Origin: Suillus spraguei
Taxonomy: Eukaryota > Basidiomycota > Agaricomycetes > Boletales > Suillaceae
Length of the DNA stretch: 64,000 nt
Direction: 5' to 3'
NCBI GenBank assembly: GCA_016800925.1
Contig: JABCPU010000056.1
Coordinates: forward strand, 1 to 64,000
Shown: in pieces, positions 36,601 through 50,431 of the stretch
Layout of the letters: the number at the start of each line of letters is the position of its first letter
Position numbering within the stretch: the stretch's first letter is position 1
Program-made: the position numbers and the translations under genes
The notes under the pieces: generated by a model
The model's input: only the letters and a program-made list of their open reading frames with translations
Told to the model about the DNA's origin: nothing
The model's database searches: none

Positions 36601-37774
36601 TGCGCCACCGCCACCGCCACCATTGGCCTCGTTGCATACAGAACCACTGACCGAGGGTGCACATCCAGACATCGAAGGCGCAATAACTCAGTTGGAGACA
36701 CGCCCTGGTGCAGACCCCGAACATATTTCCTCACGGCATGATCCTTCGTCTTCACAAGCGGATATCGATGAGGACATAGAACAGTCCGGTCCAGACAACT
36801 CCTTGGCAAACGTAGAGGCAGCCCTCCGGACCTGGCAGGATTCAGGCTATACCTGCGAAGACGCTGAGTCTCTTTGGCGGCTTTACACATCCCTCACACA
36901 CGACCTTTCTTACGCTCTTTGCGAACAATTGCGCCTTATCCTTGAACCTACCCTGGCCACTCGTCTCAAAGGCGACTACCGGTCAGGCAAAAGGCTGAAC
37001 ATGAAGAAGATCATCCCTTATATCGCCTCTGACTACACTAAGGACAAGATCTGGCTGCGGCGCACACGCCCCAGCCAGCGCGAGTACCAGGTCCTTCTTG
37101 CACTCGACGACAGTCGCAGCATGGCAAGCTCCCGCAGTGTACATCTTGCTTATCAGACGCTTGCCCTCGTGAGCAATGCCATGGGAAAACTTGAGGTCGG
37201 CGACATTGCAATTGCCAGGTTCGGCGAGGCCATGGAGTTACTTCATGGCTTCGACGAAGGACCATTTACAGATGCAGCTGGTGCAAAGACGCTCGGCGCG
37301 TTCAGGTTTGAGCAGCGTGCAACGAATGTCCTGGATATGGTAGAGACGAGCCTCGAGGTGCTGGAGAGCGCTCGGGAAAGAAGGGCCGCCGGGTCGGCAA
37401 GTGCAGGTGAACTATGGCAACTCGAGATCATAATTTCGGACGGTATCTGTCAGGATCACGAGCGTTTGCGACAGGTGCTGAGACAGGCAGCAAGCCAACG
37501 TGTCATGATAGTGTTCATCATCATTGACTCACTGCACTCGACCTCCGCTTCTGGGCAAGGGCAAACACAAGACACTTCTGCTGTACAGAACTCAATCGTT
37601 TCGATGAATCAAGTCGCCTATACGATGATCAACGGGCGCATGGAGCTTCAGGTGGAGAGGTATCTGGATTCTTTCCCATTTGATTACTACGTGGTGTTAC
37701 GAAGCGTCGAGGCGTTGCCTGAAGTATTGTCAGATACACTTAGACAGTTTTTCGAAAGGATCTCGGAAGAGTAG
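21682..37774 (+). CDS. MDN1: Midasin, AAA+ ribosome-assembly ATPase (apparent 1-nt frameshift)
   Basis: The giant dynein-like ATPase that strips assembly factors (Rsa4, Ytm1) from pre-60S particles in nucleolus and nucleus. The gene spans 16.1 kb. Six AAA+ modules are visible by Walker A motifs: PPSSGKS (about 22750), GETGTGKTS (about 23835), GPTSAGKTS (about 25225), GETGSGKTS (about 26110), GSPGVGKTS (about 27370) and GPHDSGKS (about 28290), with Walker B forms such as WIVLDELNLAP and WVLLDEMNLAP. A long helical linker follows (about 29500-34900), then a 350-residue Asp/Glu-rich region (about 35120-36170), and the C-terminal MIDAS domain (LALDDSRSMASS, about 37096; IIISDG). About 20 short introns were seen. 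All exon joints tested are in phase except one: around 23818-23820 the frame changes without any plausible intron, as if one base were missing in SEP|VLLTGETG. Confidence 0.93.
35121..36170 (+). other. Asp/Glu-rich segment of midasin
   Basis: A roughly 350-residue low-complexity acidic stretch inside one large MDN1 exon, rich in Asp, Glu, Gln and Gly. It ends at the intron before PRDDAEPSKSW. Midasins carry this acidic region as a flexible tether between the linker and the MIDAS domain. The opposite strand is open over most of it (36124-35090), a by-product of the GA-rich codons and not a gene. Confidence 0.85.
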
Positions 37775-38113
37775 AATACATATTATGCATCTAATTATAA
37801 GTTCCACATCGATATTATTGTACATATGCTAGTGATATGCTGAATAGTATGTGTACCGGCGCACCGCCGCCAACTGAAAGCAGCTTCGATGGACAAGAGG
37901 ACTTGTCATAGCTTAGTCGGCGCAGACTAGCCTATGTAGGTTTTTGTTGTTGTTGTAACTGATCTCATCTTCAGCCTTGCTCTCTCTCTCTCTCTGGGCT
38001 GCGAGCCCCTCGGCCCAGTCCAGCTGTAAAATAAGAATATCACCTAGTACTACAATGACCACTACACTAGCAGGCACCTAGTAGGAATTCTTATAAGTCT
38101 CGCACCCAAACCT
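37775..38113. repeat. 3'-3' intergenic region with simple repeats
   Basis: The gap between the convergent MDN1 and RER2 genes. It contains a (TTG)n run at about 37943-37957 and a (CT)8 run at 37980-37995. No gene is seen. Confidence 0.6.
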
Positions 38114-39336
38114 TCAGCTACTCGATCGTGCCCACACCTTCCGCTGATAATCTAGTAAAATGGGCACAAAATCCCAGAGGCCGAAGTCAGGCCAATAGGT
38201 ATTTACCATGTGAATCTGCGTGTTTTCACAGCACTGTGCAGGGTACGAATGAGTTTGATGAAGATAACGTTTCGGATGAGTACATGACTGCCATTTTCGG
38301 AAAAAGAACGTTCACTTTTTTGAAATGGGAGGTGGAAGACAAATGAACAGACACTGGTGGCAGGGAGATGAAGGACAGGGAAGGAACAGAGACACACCTG
38401 CCACTGCAGAAAACCACTCAGTCGCTTCACGCCACTCGTGCGAATGAAAATGTCGAGCGGCGGGCTGCCTCCAAGCGAAGTCATAAGGTTTTCCTCGATG
38501 GTTTGTTCTGTGATCGATCTGCGTGTATTGGTTAGCATGAAACACGTGACAGGAGAAGTCGCATAAAACAATGGCCAAGGAAAGATCTGTGCTCACGAAG
38601 AATCAAAACTCTCTTTATCAAGGGCCTGCTGGATAACGGATTGCACTGCTAGTGTTATCTCATGCCGCGAGGCATATGGTGCGCAGACATTTAATATTGC
38701 TCTGTCGGAATGTGTTCAGGATAGAAGGCGAGGGTAAAGGGGACATACCTGCTATTATGACGCGTCATTCCCTCCGCTTTATCAATTGCGACCTGAACAT
38801 GCATAGGTAGCAGCTCACGATGGCCAAGTACGTTCAGGCGTACACCATACTGACTTAAGAGAGCACTGAAGAGTAATCGCAGGCAATGACGTCAGGCGAG
38901 CAAGCACTTTAACCGCAATGTATTTGAAACGAGATCTCACCCATTCTGTGCAATTTCCACAAGCCTCTCTTCTGCCAGTTTCATGAGCGCGCCGACCTCG
39001 TCAGGTGGTCTATTGAAGTTTTCGATCGCAAAGGCGTAGACCGTAACACAGCGTATGTCAAGACGCATACATATCTCTAATACCTGTGACCCATGTTAAA
39101 GAATCTCCATGACTGAAGCAGGATTAAGCATGTACCCGCTTGAGTGTATGGAACCCGTCTGAATGACCCTCGATCGCGCGGCGGCCGGTGAGACGTGCAA
39201 AACGGCGGTTACCATCCATCTCGAAGGCCACATGACGTGGAATAGGGCCCGCAGAAAGAATATGGAGGAGCAGAATCATGAGTTGGGCCTTGATGCCGGC
39301 GAGCAAGGACACTGTCCAGCCCAGGATCCATGTCAT
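38114..39336 (-). CDS. RER2: Dehydrodolichyl diphosphate synthase (cis-prenyltransferase)
   Basis: Extends farnesyl diphosphate with isopentenyl units in cis to make the polyprenyl chain of dolichol at the ER, needed for protein glycosylation. The chosen start (39336) gives a hydrophobic N-terminal helix ([21 protein letters not shown]). The substrate-binding signature [13 protein letters not shown] follows, with the catalytic Asp. Exons 39336-39136, 39083-38941 and 38865-38750 supply [15 protein letters not shown] and [18 protein letters not shown]. The next exons give [16 protein letters not shown] and [22 protein letters not shown], the conserved IRTSG motif. The last exon has [18 protein letters not shown] and stops at 38114. 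All expected conserved regions are present. It is divergent from the phosphodiesterase gene, with 158 bp between start codons. Confidence 0.9.
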
Positions 39337-39494
39337 TGTGGCTGTAGATTTAGAAGGTAATAAATAAGCACAGCCACTGTAACACGCATTCATGTCAATT
39401 TTGGCGATTGGTTCACTACTACTAGACCTGCGTGTTCCAGTTTCAGTAGTTTTCAGTTTCGACTTTTCCAAGTTCACAGTTGTTATCTTGCGTG
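39337..39494. promoter_or_regulatory. 158-bp divergent promoter region
   Basis: Separates the RER2 and phosphodiesterase start codons. Both core promoters and 5' leaders must fit in or overlap this stretch. No TATA box was recognised. Confidence 0.5.
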
Positions 39495-41889
39495 ATGACA
39501 AGTCCACGTAATGTCGATAAATTGGCCACGCCTGACGAGCGACGTGGTTTACTCTCGAACGTTGACGAAGACGCTGTCCAACCTGATCTCGAGGAGCAAT
39601 CCACTTCCTGTGCGACCTCACACAAACGCAAACGTTTTGCTGGATTCGGTGTGCTCCTCTCACTTGTTCTAGCTGCCACCCTATTTGAACTCTGGCCCCG
39701 CACTCGACACGACACGAGAATCGGGAGGGACGCATTGTACTCGAATGGAACGCACGAGTTCAAGAAGACAGTACTGATGGTTTCGATCGATGGTCTTCGT
39801 GGTGATTATTTGGATCGTGGACTCACCCCACATCTACTAGATATCAGCCGGGATGGTATAAGAGCAAAGTACATGAAGCCTGTTTTCCCCGTGCGTATTC
39901 TCTTTCTGTTCTTTACTCTAGTACTGAATGTTTTTTTCTCTGCAGACTCTAACATTCCCGTGAGTCATAATTTGTTAGAGTAATTGATACATCTGAATAA
40001 CGTTTGTTCCAGAAACCACTGGTCACTGATGTAAATATCACCCGCATATTGCTCGACATGAACTCACACTACATTTAGGACTGGCCTTTATGCTGAGTCG
40101 CACGGCATCATTGCGAACGTTCGTCATTTCCTTTCTTCAACTGTCTGGCATTCTCACATTTGCCGTGTAGAACTTCTGGGACCCCATTTTCCGAGACACA
40201 TTCCAATATACTCGTGTTGAGTCCGCGCAGAACCCGAACTGGTGGCTCGGCGAACCTGTTAGTACCCACTGAAAATGTTTTTTGTATGCCCGCCTCATGC
40301 GTTCTCTTTCACTTCTTGCACCTTGCACGTCCGTTTTGTCATCTGACGATCACACGTATCGGTCTCCCTGTCGCCTGCATTTCCTGTCCTTCGTGTGACT
40401 AGATGTGGGAAACTGCTGAACGTGCAGGTGTCATCACCGCAAACCTTATGTGGTCGGTTTTCCCCTCCGCATCATACTATGCTTTGTATTCACTTGAACA
40501 GGCCTGGTCCTTGGTCTACATCGTCGGGTGCGAAATCTACATATTTTCTACCTTGGGAGGTAAGAGTAAATCTTAAACTCGTAAAGGATGTAATGTGATT
40601 TGAAACTGGAATGCAGAATAACTACACTCTCGAGAAGAAACTTTCCAAACTCTTAGAGTGGATTGACCTCCCGCTGGAAGAGCGGCCGCAGCTTATTCTT
40701 GGTGTGTTTTTTTGCATCTGTTTTTTTGTCTACTTCTGGACGAATGTATCTGTAAACCTCTTACTGTATGCGGGGACGGTGTTGTTTCTTCTGCTTGACA
40801 TTTCATCCTCTCCGAGTCTCTTCCTTGTGTCGTGCTAACGTTGTTGTTTCATAGGGTACGAACCATCGCTAGACCAAGCTGGCCATTCAACTGGGCCAAT
40901 GTCCAAGGCCGTCAATGTAAGCGCTGTGTCAGTCCCATTGGTTGACGTACTCATCATCGTTTTCCAAACTTACTGCAGGCGAGCCTTGCAGCCATCGATC
41001 TTTTTGCTCGGAACCTAACTCAAGCACTAGGCGAGCGTAACCTTACGCATATCGTTGATATCATCTTTGTCAGTGACCATGGGATGACGGATACCAGCCA
41101 ACCAACTTGGGTGTATGTCGACGAGATTGTTGGTCAGCCGTGGAAAGGCGTTACCAAGATGGATGGTAAGTGTATATGTGGTCTGCTGCTTGCCGGCATG
41201 TTTTAAGCCGAGTGGCGGGTTGCTTACCCTGCGTTGTTCAGGTTGGCCATCTATGGGCTTACGCTTCACTCCTGACACGAACGTGACAGAGGCCCTTGAG
41301 CGTCTGTGCGAATACACACTTACCCACCCGGATCAGTTCGATGTGTTTACAACTGAGAGCTTCTCTACCGACCCTGGCACCTCCTTGGTAGACCTCAATG
41401 CATTCAATTACGGTAAGATGTCTGCAGGCACAGTAGAGCCTATGCCAGAACGATACCATTTCTCCCACAACTACCGCATCGCCCCCGTATGGATTGTCCC
41501 GCGCATTGGTTATGCGCTGACTGACCGCACGGACGGTGAAAACGGCATGTCGACTGGAGTGAGTTTGCCTTATCGTATCTCATGTTGCTTGATTTCTGTG
41601 CCCTAGGTCATCGAGCTAATGTGTGCTTTCCTAGAACCACGGATATGACAATGAGGACCCATCTATGCATGCCATCTTTGTCGCACACGGGCCTTTCTCA
41701 CAAGGCGCAAAGGCTGCTGTGGTCGCACGAGGAGAGGGTGATGGCACAGGAGAACACGTGATGCCAGGGTTCCAGAATGTCGAGATTTACAACCTCGTGA
41801 TGCGATTGCTGGGCCTCGACGCTGCAGATACAGCTATAACCAATGGGACGGCTGGATTCTGGGATATGTTTGTCTTGCCAGATGCTTGA
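39495..41889 (+). CDS. Ectonucleotide pyrophosphatase/phosphodiesterase (NPP type)
   Basis: A type II membrane enzyme that hydrolyses phosphodiester or pyrophosphate bonds of nucleotides outside the cytoplasm. The start at 39495 (MTSPRNVDKLATP) leads a cytosolic tail, then one membrane helix (FGVLLSLVLAATLFELW). The alkaline-phosphatase-fold domain begins VLMVSIDGLRGDYLD (first metal Asp). The active-site block FPTLTFPNHWSLMTGLYAE, with the nucleophilic Thr, is spread over exons of 14 nt (39946-39959) and 18 nt (40013-40030) plus the flanking exons. Later metal-binding motifs are IFVSDHGMTDT, RYHFSHNYR, NHGYDNEDPSMHAIF and AHGPF. Many Asn-X-Thr/Ser sites fit a lumenal or extracellular domain. 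About ten short introns were seen. The paralogous yeast Npp1/Npp2 share the layout. Whether it sits in vacuole or plasma membrane is not visible. Confidence 0.87.
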
Positions 41890-42144
41890 AGTTGAGCTGC
41901 CTTATATAGTTTGAGAGCTATCATTACGTTACATACCGGATGTCGATATATTCTTAGATGTGCTAAGACATACATCATATTCGCTACTAGGCTACTCTCC
42001 CGCAGCTAGACCGATTAGTTAAAAGATTCGACGCGATAGGATTGCAGTCAGGTATAAGTTGTACACCATAAAGAACTGGGGAAAGATCAACACAAAGGAA
42101 AAGCATGAAGTTCATGTATCACCGCTCCCTACTCAAAAAAATCA

Positions 42145-43189
42145 TTAATGTGCCTCCGCATCAAACACCATATGATTGCTTCCGATATCCATATGCTGGC
42201 CAGTAGCACTGGGCACGTACGCAGCTTGCGGGACACCCGTCTCATCCAGTCCTTCTGCAGCCTCGATGATCTCGTACAGACGCGATGCAACTTCGGGTGG
42301 TGGCACACGCCCACCAAGGATATCGCGTGCAGGTACAGGCGATCCGTAAAAGTCGCGGTTAGCGTCTTTCCGTTCTATAAGAACAGTGCCCTCCAGCGAG
42401 AGACCGGCAAAAAGACCTATGGCACGCATGAGCACATCACATTAACAATCACATTACGACCAAATTAAATCAAAATGAAGATGAAATGGAATGAATCTCA
42501 CCCTTCGATTTCGAGTACGAGAACATGGGTGCAGGGTGAGCCAAGGTGGCCTGGACACTCCCGCCAGTGCCAATAGGGCCCGCTGCGGCGCTGATGTTTC
42601 CACCGATGGTGACGTTTCCGCCTATACTGAATGCTTTGACTGCGTCTTCGCTGTTCAGTACGATCACAAAATCTGTAATGTCCGCGCCAATTTGGAGGCC
42701 CCATCCGAGTCCGCCCGTTGCTATGCACGAGGGCGCAGACCATGATCCGTCCGGAAGCCGTGCGATAACCAAGCCAGAACCAGCTTTCCCGCTGAACATG
42801 AATCCAGCCTTGAGCACTTGGAAAACAGCGAGACCTGAACACATTTGTCAGTGAGAGGTAGGGGTGAGTTGAGATTGGATGGATGTCACCTCTTGCATGC
42901 TGGAGAACGGCTGTGGGTATTGAGTTGAGTGCAGACTCAGGATGGCTGGGGTTAGCTGTGGGCAGCAACGCATTCAGAAAACGGTATTTTGGATGTCATT
43001 GGAGGGAATATGCGCACCAAGGAAGCTCTCGAGGATCTTTGCTGCCTTCTCAGCTTCCCCTGGCAGCGTGAATCCTTGCACGAAGTCTCTGGAGCCACTC
43101 GCCATGCGCGAGGAGCCTTCTTTGACGAGAGCCGTGGCCTGAGTACCCGCCTTCTGGGCGCCCCTCTTGATTTTGTCTAGCATGGACAT
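42145..43189 (-). CDS. SYLF-domain (Ysc84-like, DUF500) lipid-binding protein
   Basis: SYLF proteins bind phosphoinositides, and with an SH3 domain they link membranes to actin patches during endocytosis. The start at 43189 (MSMLDKIKRGAQKAG) begins a short amphipathic N-terminus, followed by LPGEAEKAAKILESFLG and IPTAVLQHARGLAVFQVLKAG. The core has GSGLVIARLPDGSWSAP, IATGGLGWGLQIGADITDFV and PMFSYSKSKGLFAGLSLEGT, the diagnostic SYLF blocks, ending with ANRDFYGSPVPARDIL and a stop at 42145. At least three introns (near 42980, 42880 and 42460) are implied by frame changes. No SH3 domain follows the SYLF unit, unlike yeast Ysc84, so this is the SH3-less type. Its role is inferred from the domain alone. 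Confidence 0.85.
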
Positions 43190-43408
43190 GATGAAGACTT
43201 GAGGAAGATATTGAGTGTGTCGTGAACTGCGTTATGCTATGCTAGTATTACTAGTTACTTTGCGCCAGCTCCACTGGTTCTACGTCGTTTTACGTAATAG
43301 GCACACCCTTGCGCGCTTATCAATATCGACTCGCCACGTTGATTGCAATTTGTGGGTACAAGTACAATGGGTATAGGTACTATTGTATTACCAGAGATCA
43401 AGAATAGA

Positions 43409-45504
<2,096 letters not shown>

Positions 45505-45547
45505 GATGACCTGGGGAAAGACGGTCTGCAAGAAGTCGCAGATGCCG

Positions 45548-45554
45548 TCTTTAT
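45548..45554 (-). promoter_or_regulatory. TATA box of the glucoamylase gene
   Basis: TATAAAG on the minus strand, about 45 bp upstream of the ATG at 45504. It is close, but within the range seen in filamentous fungi. Confidence 0.5.
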
Positions 45555-47142
45555 AATTCCAGTACGAAATGTAGGATGCCATGTGCACTCATGGGCAAGA
45601 ACCGAAGAACGATTTCAGGCGGTTGATCGCGGTTACGTTCAAGAAGGTCCGCGGACAATAAGCAACAGATTTCAGCTCGAGCTGGTCACTTTGAGGCCAT
45701 TTGGTTTGTCCACATGCTCGTCATGGAGCGCTTCCAAACGGTTGCTTCTGCAGTTAGCCAACGTGGCACAACACCAACTGTATCGGAGTCGAGACTCAAT
45801 CTGTGTGACGTATGCCCGTCTTAATAATAGGTTCACCAGTGACCAGCAAATCCTAGACAATCTCGACCAGTACTGCTGCAATCGCACCATCTAGAGTCGT
45901 AGAACTGAATGATCTCATATCCTGCGACTCTACCCCGGGTCGGTGGGATTCTGGACCTTTCACAGCTTTGAGCACTCAGCACGCACAAAGATCATCGATC
46001 AGCGCTACAGCCCTGGTATAGGATCGCTCTTATCATGATAGTAAGAAGGAACAGCTATCATAATTCTTCTTCATTAATGATATGTATAGAGTCGTACTTT
46101 CTACAAAAGTATTGCAAGTTGTGAATCGCGAAGAGGTCTGGATCGAGGACTGAGTACTGGACCCCTTCATGCGTATAGTTAATATATCAATGTTAGACTC
46201 AGTTCATCTCCCCAATCCAGAGGCTTGTGTCACGCAATTCCGCAACTTATAATTATGGCGATGGAGAGGAAACTGGCCGAAAACCTAAGTCAGCCCTGGG
46301 CAGACCGTGGATGAGGGTTGTCCGCATATGTGCGTTGACGACAAACTTTCTGCTGTCGACTGTGTCTACTAGTTACTATTGGCAGACTAGACCACCGGTG
46401 TTTCCAGGAAATCGTTCGTATCACGCCCCAACTTAGATATGAAGAAACTCCATGCAGCCACGCCGTCTGATTGTGATCATTGCTCCTCAATCATTATCGG
46501 GCCTGATCAACTCCAAGTGAAGCACATCTTTGTCTATATCGCATGGGCACCACTGGCCAAAAAAAAGTTACTGGGCTGACTCAAGAAATCTTACCCGGGC
46601 CAGTGACGTCATGCTCGCTGAGATACACGGATCGTTCTGTGGTTCAATTGTCCAGTCCAGCGCCATCTCAATAGATCACCAAAGCGGAATTGCGGTCGTA
46701 CTTCATTGCCACGAGGTTGTGGCAAGCATCAAGACATTTTTTTTTGGCTTGGAACATGCATGCAACTACTTGCGTCAACCAAATCTACTATAACTTTGTC
46801 GCCCATTAAAGCCTCATTCAGAGCTCTTCTGTAATGGTTTCTGCCAACGAATCTAATGCTGATTTCAAATTCATTACAGCTCAGCGCTTGGTTTTGGACT
46901 AACTTTACACATCGAATATCCACAATGTTATTAATCCAAAGGCCACTCCAATTTAGAGGCCAGACAATTGTGTGTCGAATGCATCTTCCATATTGGGTGG
47001 GTATTGTGTTTATTACAGTTCCGATTTGCATTCACTTTACACCGCGATAGCTATTGAACACTCCCGAATGTCCACAACTGCATCTGTCCACAGTCCACTC
47101 CCATTATGAGTGTTTTGCCACAGTAAAGCATGGCAGAATCCA
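45555..47142. other. 1.6-kb intergenic region
   Basis: Holds the upstream region of the glucoamylase gene on the left and of the Cys-rich protein on the right. The left part should contain its carbon-source control sites, but no specific binding site was assigned. The short open frames in it show no motif. Confidence 0.4.
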
Positions 47143-48102
47143 ATGGCTATAAAACCCTTGTATATGACAACGGTTGTAAGTCACCATTCACTCAGAATGA
47201 ATCCTCTCATCTTTGCCAACGCTTTATCATCGGTCCATATCGGCGTCAAAGAATGTTTTTGCGGCAAACCGACAGTAGAAGATCACGAATTCTGCTTTTG
47301 CTCCCCCGACTGTGCTCGTGCGGACTCCTTGCGTACTTTAGGTGGTCAAGGCGACTACCATTATCGCAATGTCATGCGGAGGGCATATTCCAACTCGGCT
47401 GCTCAAGAACGACCGCTCTTGAGGCACAAGTCGGAGCACCAGCTTCGCAATGTTTCGACCGCGAAGAATATCTCCGTGCCGCAGCAGTCTCCATATCCCC
47501 TCAAGCCAAAGAAAACCCTCCCCACACTGGAAGAAGTCACGACTACTATTCTTACTAGAGAAGGCGGATGTGAAGGCGCAGACACTTCTATTCATAGTCC
47601 CCGGCGGCGCTTCGAGCCACGGAACGAATGCCTTGGTGCACAACAATCTCCCCCGCCTCAGCGGACCCTCAGGCGCTCCTTGACCTCTAAATCAGGGCTT
47701 AACAAGGGCATTCGTGATTCAGTCTTTGCTATGTTCCGCAAGAAGAATCAGCAAGCCACCCCGCCGAGCTCAAAAATTCGAAGAGAGTCGTCGGTAACTG
47801 GAGCCATCCTACAAGAAATGGAAGAGGAAGACGAGGAAGAAGCTGCTTGGGGGAGGCTTCTAAATCGCACGGAGGACAGCTCAAGGCCCCCTACCTTGGT
47901 TAACCATCAAGTCAGACAGACCACTGACACCCGGCGATCACGCGTCATCCGTCGCTCGGCTTCGTTCGCAGGCTTGAACAACCAAATCGAAAGTCGGAAC
48001 AGGGGATCTGTAATGGAGGCAGTTTTTCAACTTCGTCAAGCATGGAACGAGACGACAGACATCACGCCAGACTTTGATGAGAGGTCGGATGAGGAGTATT
48101 AG
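47143..48102 (+). CDS. Basidiomycete protein with N-terminal Cys cluster, unknown role
   Basis: One uninterrupted frame; the first in-frame ATG is at 47143, and a later Met at 47197 (MNPLIFANAL) is equally possible. An upstream ATG at 47130 in another frame suggests the true 5' end could be spliced. Residues about 35-75 hold a compact Cys pattern, CFCGKPTVEDHEFCFCSPDC, followed by ARADSLRTLGG and YRNVMRRAY, which looks like a small zinc-binding module. The rest is basic, Ser/Pro-rich and probably disordered, with LRRSLTSKSGLNKGIRDSVF, an acidic patch EMEEEDEEEAAWGRLL, and several R-R-x-S sites (RRSLTS, RRSASF) suited to basophilic kinases. It ends DFDERSDEEY. No family name can be given. Confidence 0.65.
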   Translation: MAIKPLYMTTVVSHHSLRMNPLIFANALSSVHIGVKECFCGKPTVEDHEFCFCSPDCARADSLRTLGGQGDYHYRNVMRRAYSNSAAQERPLLRHKSEHQLRNVSTAKNISVPQQSPYPLKPKKTLPTLEEVTTTILTREGGCEGADTSIHSPRRRFEPRNECLGAQQSPPPQRTLRRSLTSKSGLNKGIRDSVFAMFRKKNQQATPPSSKIRRESSVTGAILQEMEEEDEEEAAWGRLLNRTEDSSRPPTLVNHQVRQTTDTRRSRVIRRSASFAGLNNQIESRNRGSVMEAVFQLRQAWNETTDITPDFDERSDEEY

Positions 48103-48940
48103 TGATCCTTTCGCCTTTGAATACGCGGAGCGTCGTATGAATATGCTACACTATGTATGTATTATGTTGCGATCATTTATTGACTACTTATGTTACCATT
48201 GAAACAACGATTTCTACCTCTCTTTCTCACAATACGTACCATGATCTTGCTGTTCTTTACCATTAGTGAGTTACGATTAGAAATACGAAAGGCGACAAGG
48301 CTTGTGATATCTTTGGAGAGCAATGGGTCCTTCTAAGTGTCATCCTCGGCTAGGAGTTCACCGACGAGCTTGAAAACAGATTCGCATTTGAGAACCGGAC
48401 AAAGCGCAACAAGCCACAGGGTGAACGACAGAATGAGGATGCCTTTGGGTGTTACATCGCTGTAGACCGATCTTGAAGCCATTCAACTGATGCGGCAAGA
48501 CAACCGATCGGGAAGTTGTCGGGAAGGGATGTCAGAACACACGCTGAAAACCAGTGTTCACTTGAGGGAGCTGCCCATTGGTTGAACTGAGCTCTCCATC
48601 TGTACACTTTAGGGGCTCACGAAGCGTCGTATACATGTACTAGGTCTATGAGGCAGTGCTCAAGGCACATAAAAATGGCAGACGGGATAACTTTGATGAC
48701 CTGGGCTGCACTGCGACAGTGAACTCGTTATAGTGTTCAATGTGGAGAGTGACTCGAGTTGGTCAAACGGCACTGGGCCTCTGGCAGGCCAATAATGCCC
48801 GGACTTTTCCGAATAAGGTGCCGCTGCCAAGCAGCCAAACACGCTTCTGATGTCATTTCTATATACCTAGTTCCGTTCACTCAAGAACCCACTCACTTAT
48901 CGCTTGTCGTCGTCTTTCCGTTCGTTCCAAGGAGGCTTGC
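48103..48940. other. Intergenic, nothing recognised
   Basis: 838 bp. It presumably carries the promoter of the RING protein. No TATA box or conserved open frame stands out. Confidence 0.4.
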
Positions 48941-50431
48941 ATGATGGCCCGCGCATCCTTGGTCTTATTACTGCTTTTCTCTGTAACTCAAGTCTATGCG
49001 CATCCATTCAGTTTCCTCCGCAAATTGTCCGCTACCTCCCAAGAGGGCGGTTGGTTGTGGGGTTGGGTTTGGGGCGCAGAAAGCACCGTTTCTGTGGTGG
49101 ATCGGTCACCACCTCTAACCTTCCATTCAAGGCCTGCGGCTTTTGGCCGGGAACTCAAGGACCCACTCTTAGGATATGTTATTCCACTGTCTTCATTCAC
49201 GACTTCATGCCCTAGCAATGATACCTCACTTGTGGATCGACATTCGAATTCGGGGTGCCCGAAGCTATGTATAAGTGGTCCCCATCAACCGGATCCAAGC
49301 GAGTCTTGGATCGCCCTAGTGCAGAGAGGTCATTGCTCCTTTGTTGCCAAAGTGAATGTGCTTGTCAAGGATGCTTGACCCGATTTTCTAATATTCTATC
49401 AGGTCCGGGAAGCCCAGAGACTGGGTGCCAGGGCAGTTGTAATAGGAGGCGAAGATCCTGATATCAGTGGCCAACCAGACGTACTCGTTAATATGTATAG
49501 TACAGGTACGCTCTCTTCATGCAACCATCGAACCACAGTTGAAGTGCTTCAGAGGATGCTTCTGACATCGACACTGCTTCTACCTACATCAAATGGTCGG
49601 ATTACAGGGAATTATTTTTGTTAATAAACTCGTCTACGACATCTCATGCTGGCTTACAAACGCTTTCACTCCTGATCACAACTCAATACTCAGCTTGGGA
49701 ATGGTATTCGTGAGTCTCAATGTTTCGCTCGTATTTCGCTGCTCAAAACTAGCCATCCAGCCCAATATTAACATTTATCGTCATTCTAATACTTCCCTCT
49801 TGTCTCACATTCGTCACACTTCTCATCCATCGCATTCGCTTGGCTCGTGCAGCACAACGTGATCGTGCTCCGGAAAGTATTGTCAAGAGCTTTCCATGGC
49901 GAGTTTGGAATGGTACCGCATGGGAGAAACATGAGGGAACCACGACACACGGAGCCCATTCAACCGGAGCACATGACACTGATCTAGAGTCGGGTCCTTC
50001 AGATCTTAGCACACCGTCGCCCTCCACATCTCATGAAGCACTAAGCCATGCGCCGATACCATGGTGCGAGTCGCAAGCGGAATGTGCCATTTGTTTATCG
50101 GAATTTGCCAAAGGAGATTGCGTTCGGGAGCTGCCGTGTCATCATATCTTCCATCTGGAAGAAGTCGATTCGTGGTTGATCAACCGGAAGAAATTGGTAG
50201 GTTATTGTGTCTGATGTCATTTTGGGCATGGCAGTTCTTACTTGTTCGCAGTGTCCTGTTTGCAAAGCAGATGTCACTCAGCCCTGGCATCTCTCCCGGG
50301 CAATTAAACCACACGCTACACTGGCTAATGAACAGAGTTCCAACTCTGATGCGATATCTTCGTCCACTGTCGTGCCTCCCGTTACGGAGCTGACGCCCCT
50401 ACTTCGTGACCACGGGAGCACCGGCCCATGA
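48941..50431 (+). CDS. PA-TM-RING ubiquitin ligase (RNF13/RMR-like)
   Basis: A membrane E3 ligase of the endosomal/vacuolar system. Residues 1-21 form a signal peptide ([20 protein letters not shown]). The lumenal part is a protease-associated (PA) domain, seen in [20 protein letters not shown] and, after an intron at about 49370-49403, [18 protein letters not shown]. One membrane helix follows ([20 protein letters not shown], about 49765-49825). The cytosolic part has an RING-H2 finger: CAICLSEF, then [17 protein letters not shown], then after an intron CPVCKADV (Cys-His-Cys order with two central His). It ends in a Ser/Thr-rich tail, with LTPLLRDHG near the stop at 50431, a possible dileucine-type sorting signal. 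Several introns (near 49375, 49505, 49700 and 50195) are inferred. Domain order and length match the PA-TM-RING family well. Confidence 0.87.

Noticed and set aside
36307..36890. Minus-strand frames opposite the MDN1 3' part
   Set aside because: Low-complexity Ser/Ala/Gly or Arg/Leu translations of the complement of a firmly supported exon.
42498..42968. 156-codon minus-strand frame overlapping the SYLF gene
   Set aside because: It is in another frame of the same strand as the SYLF core; only the SYLF frame carries family motifs.
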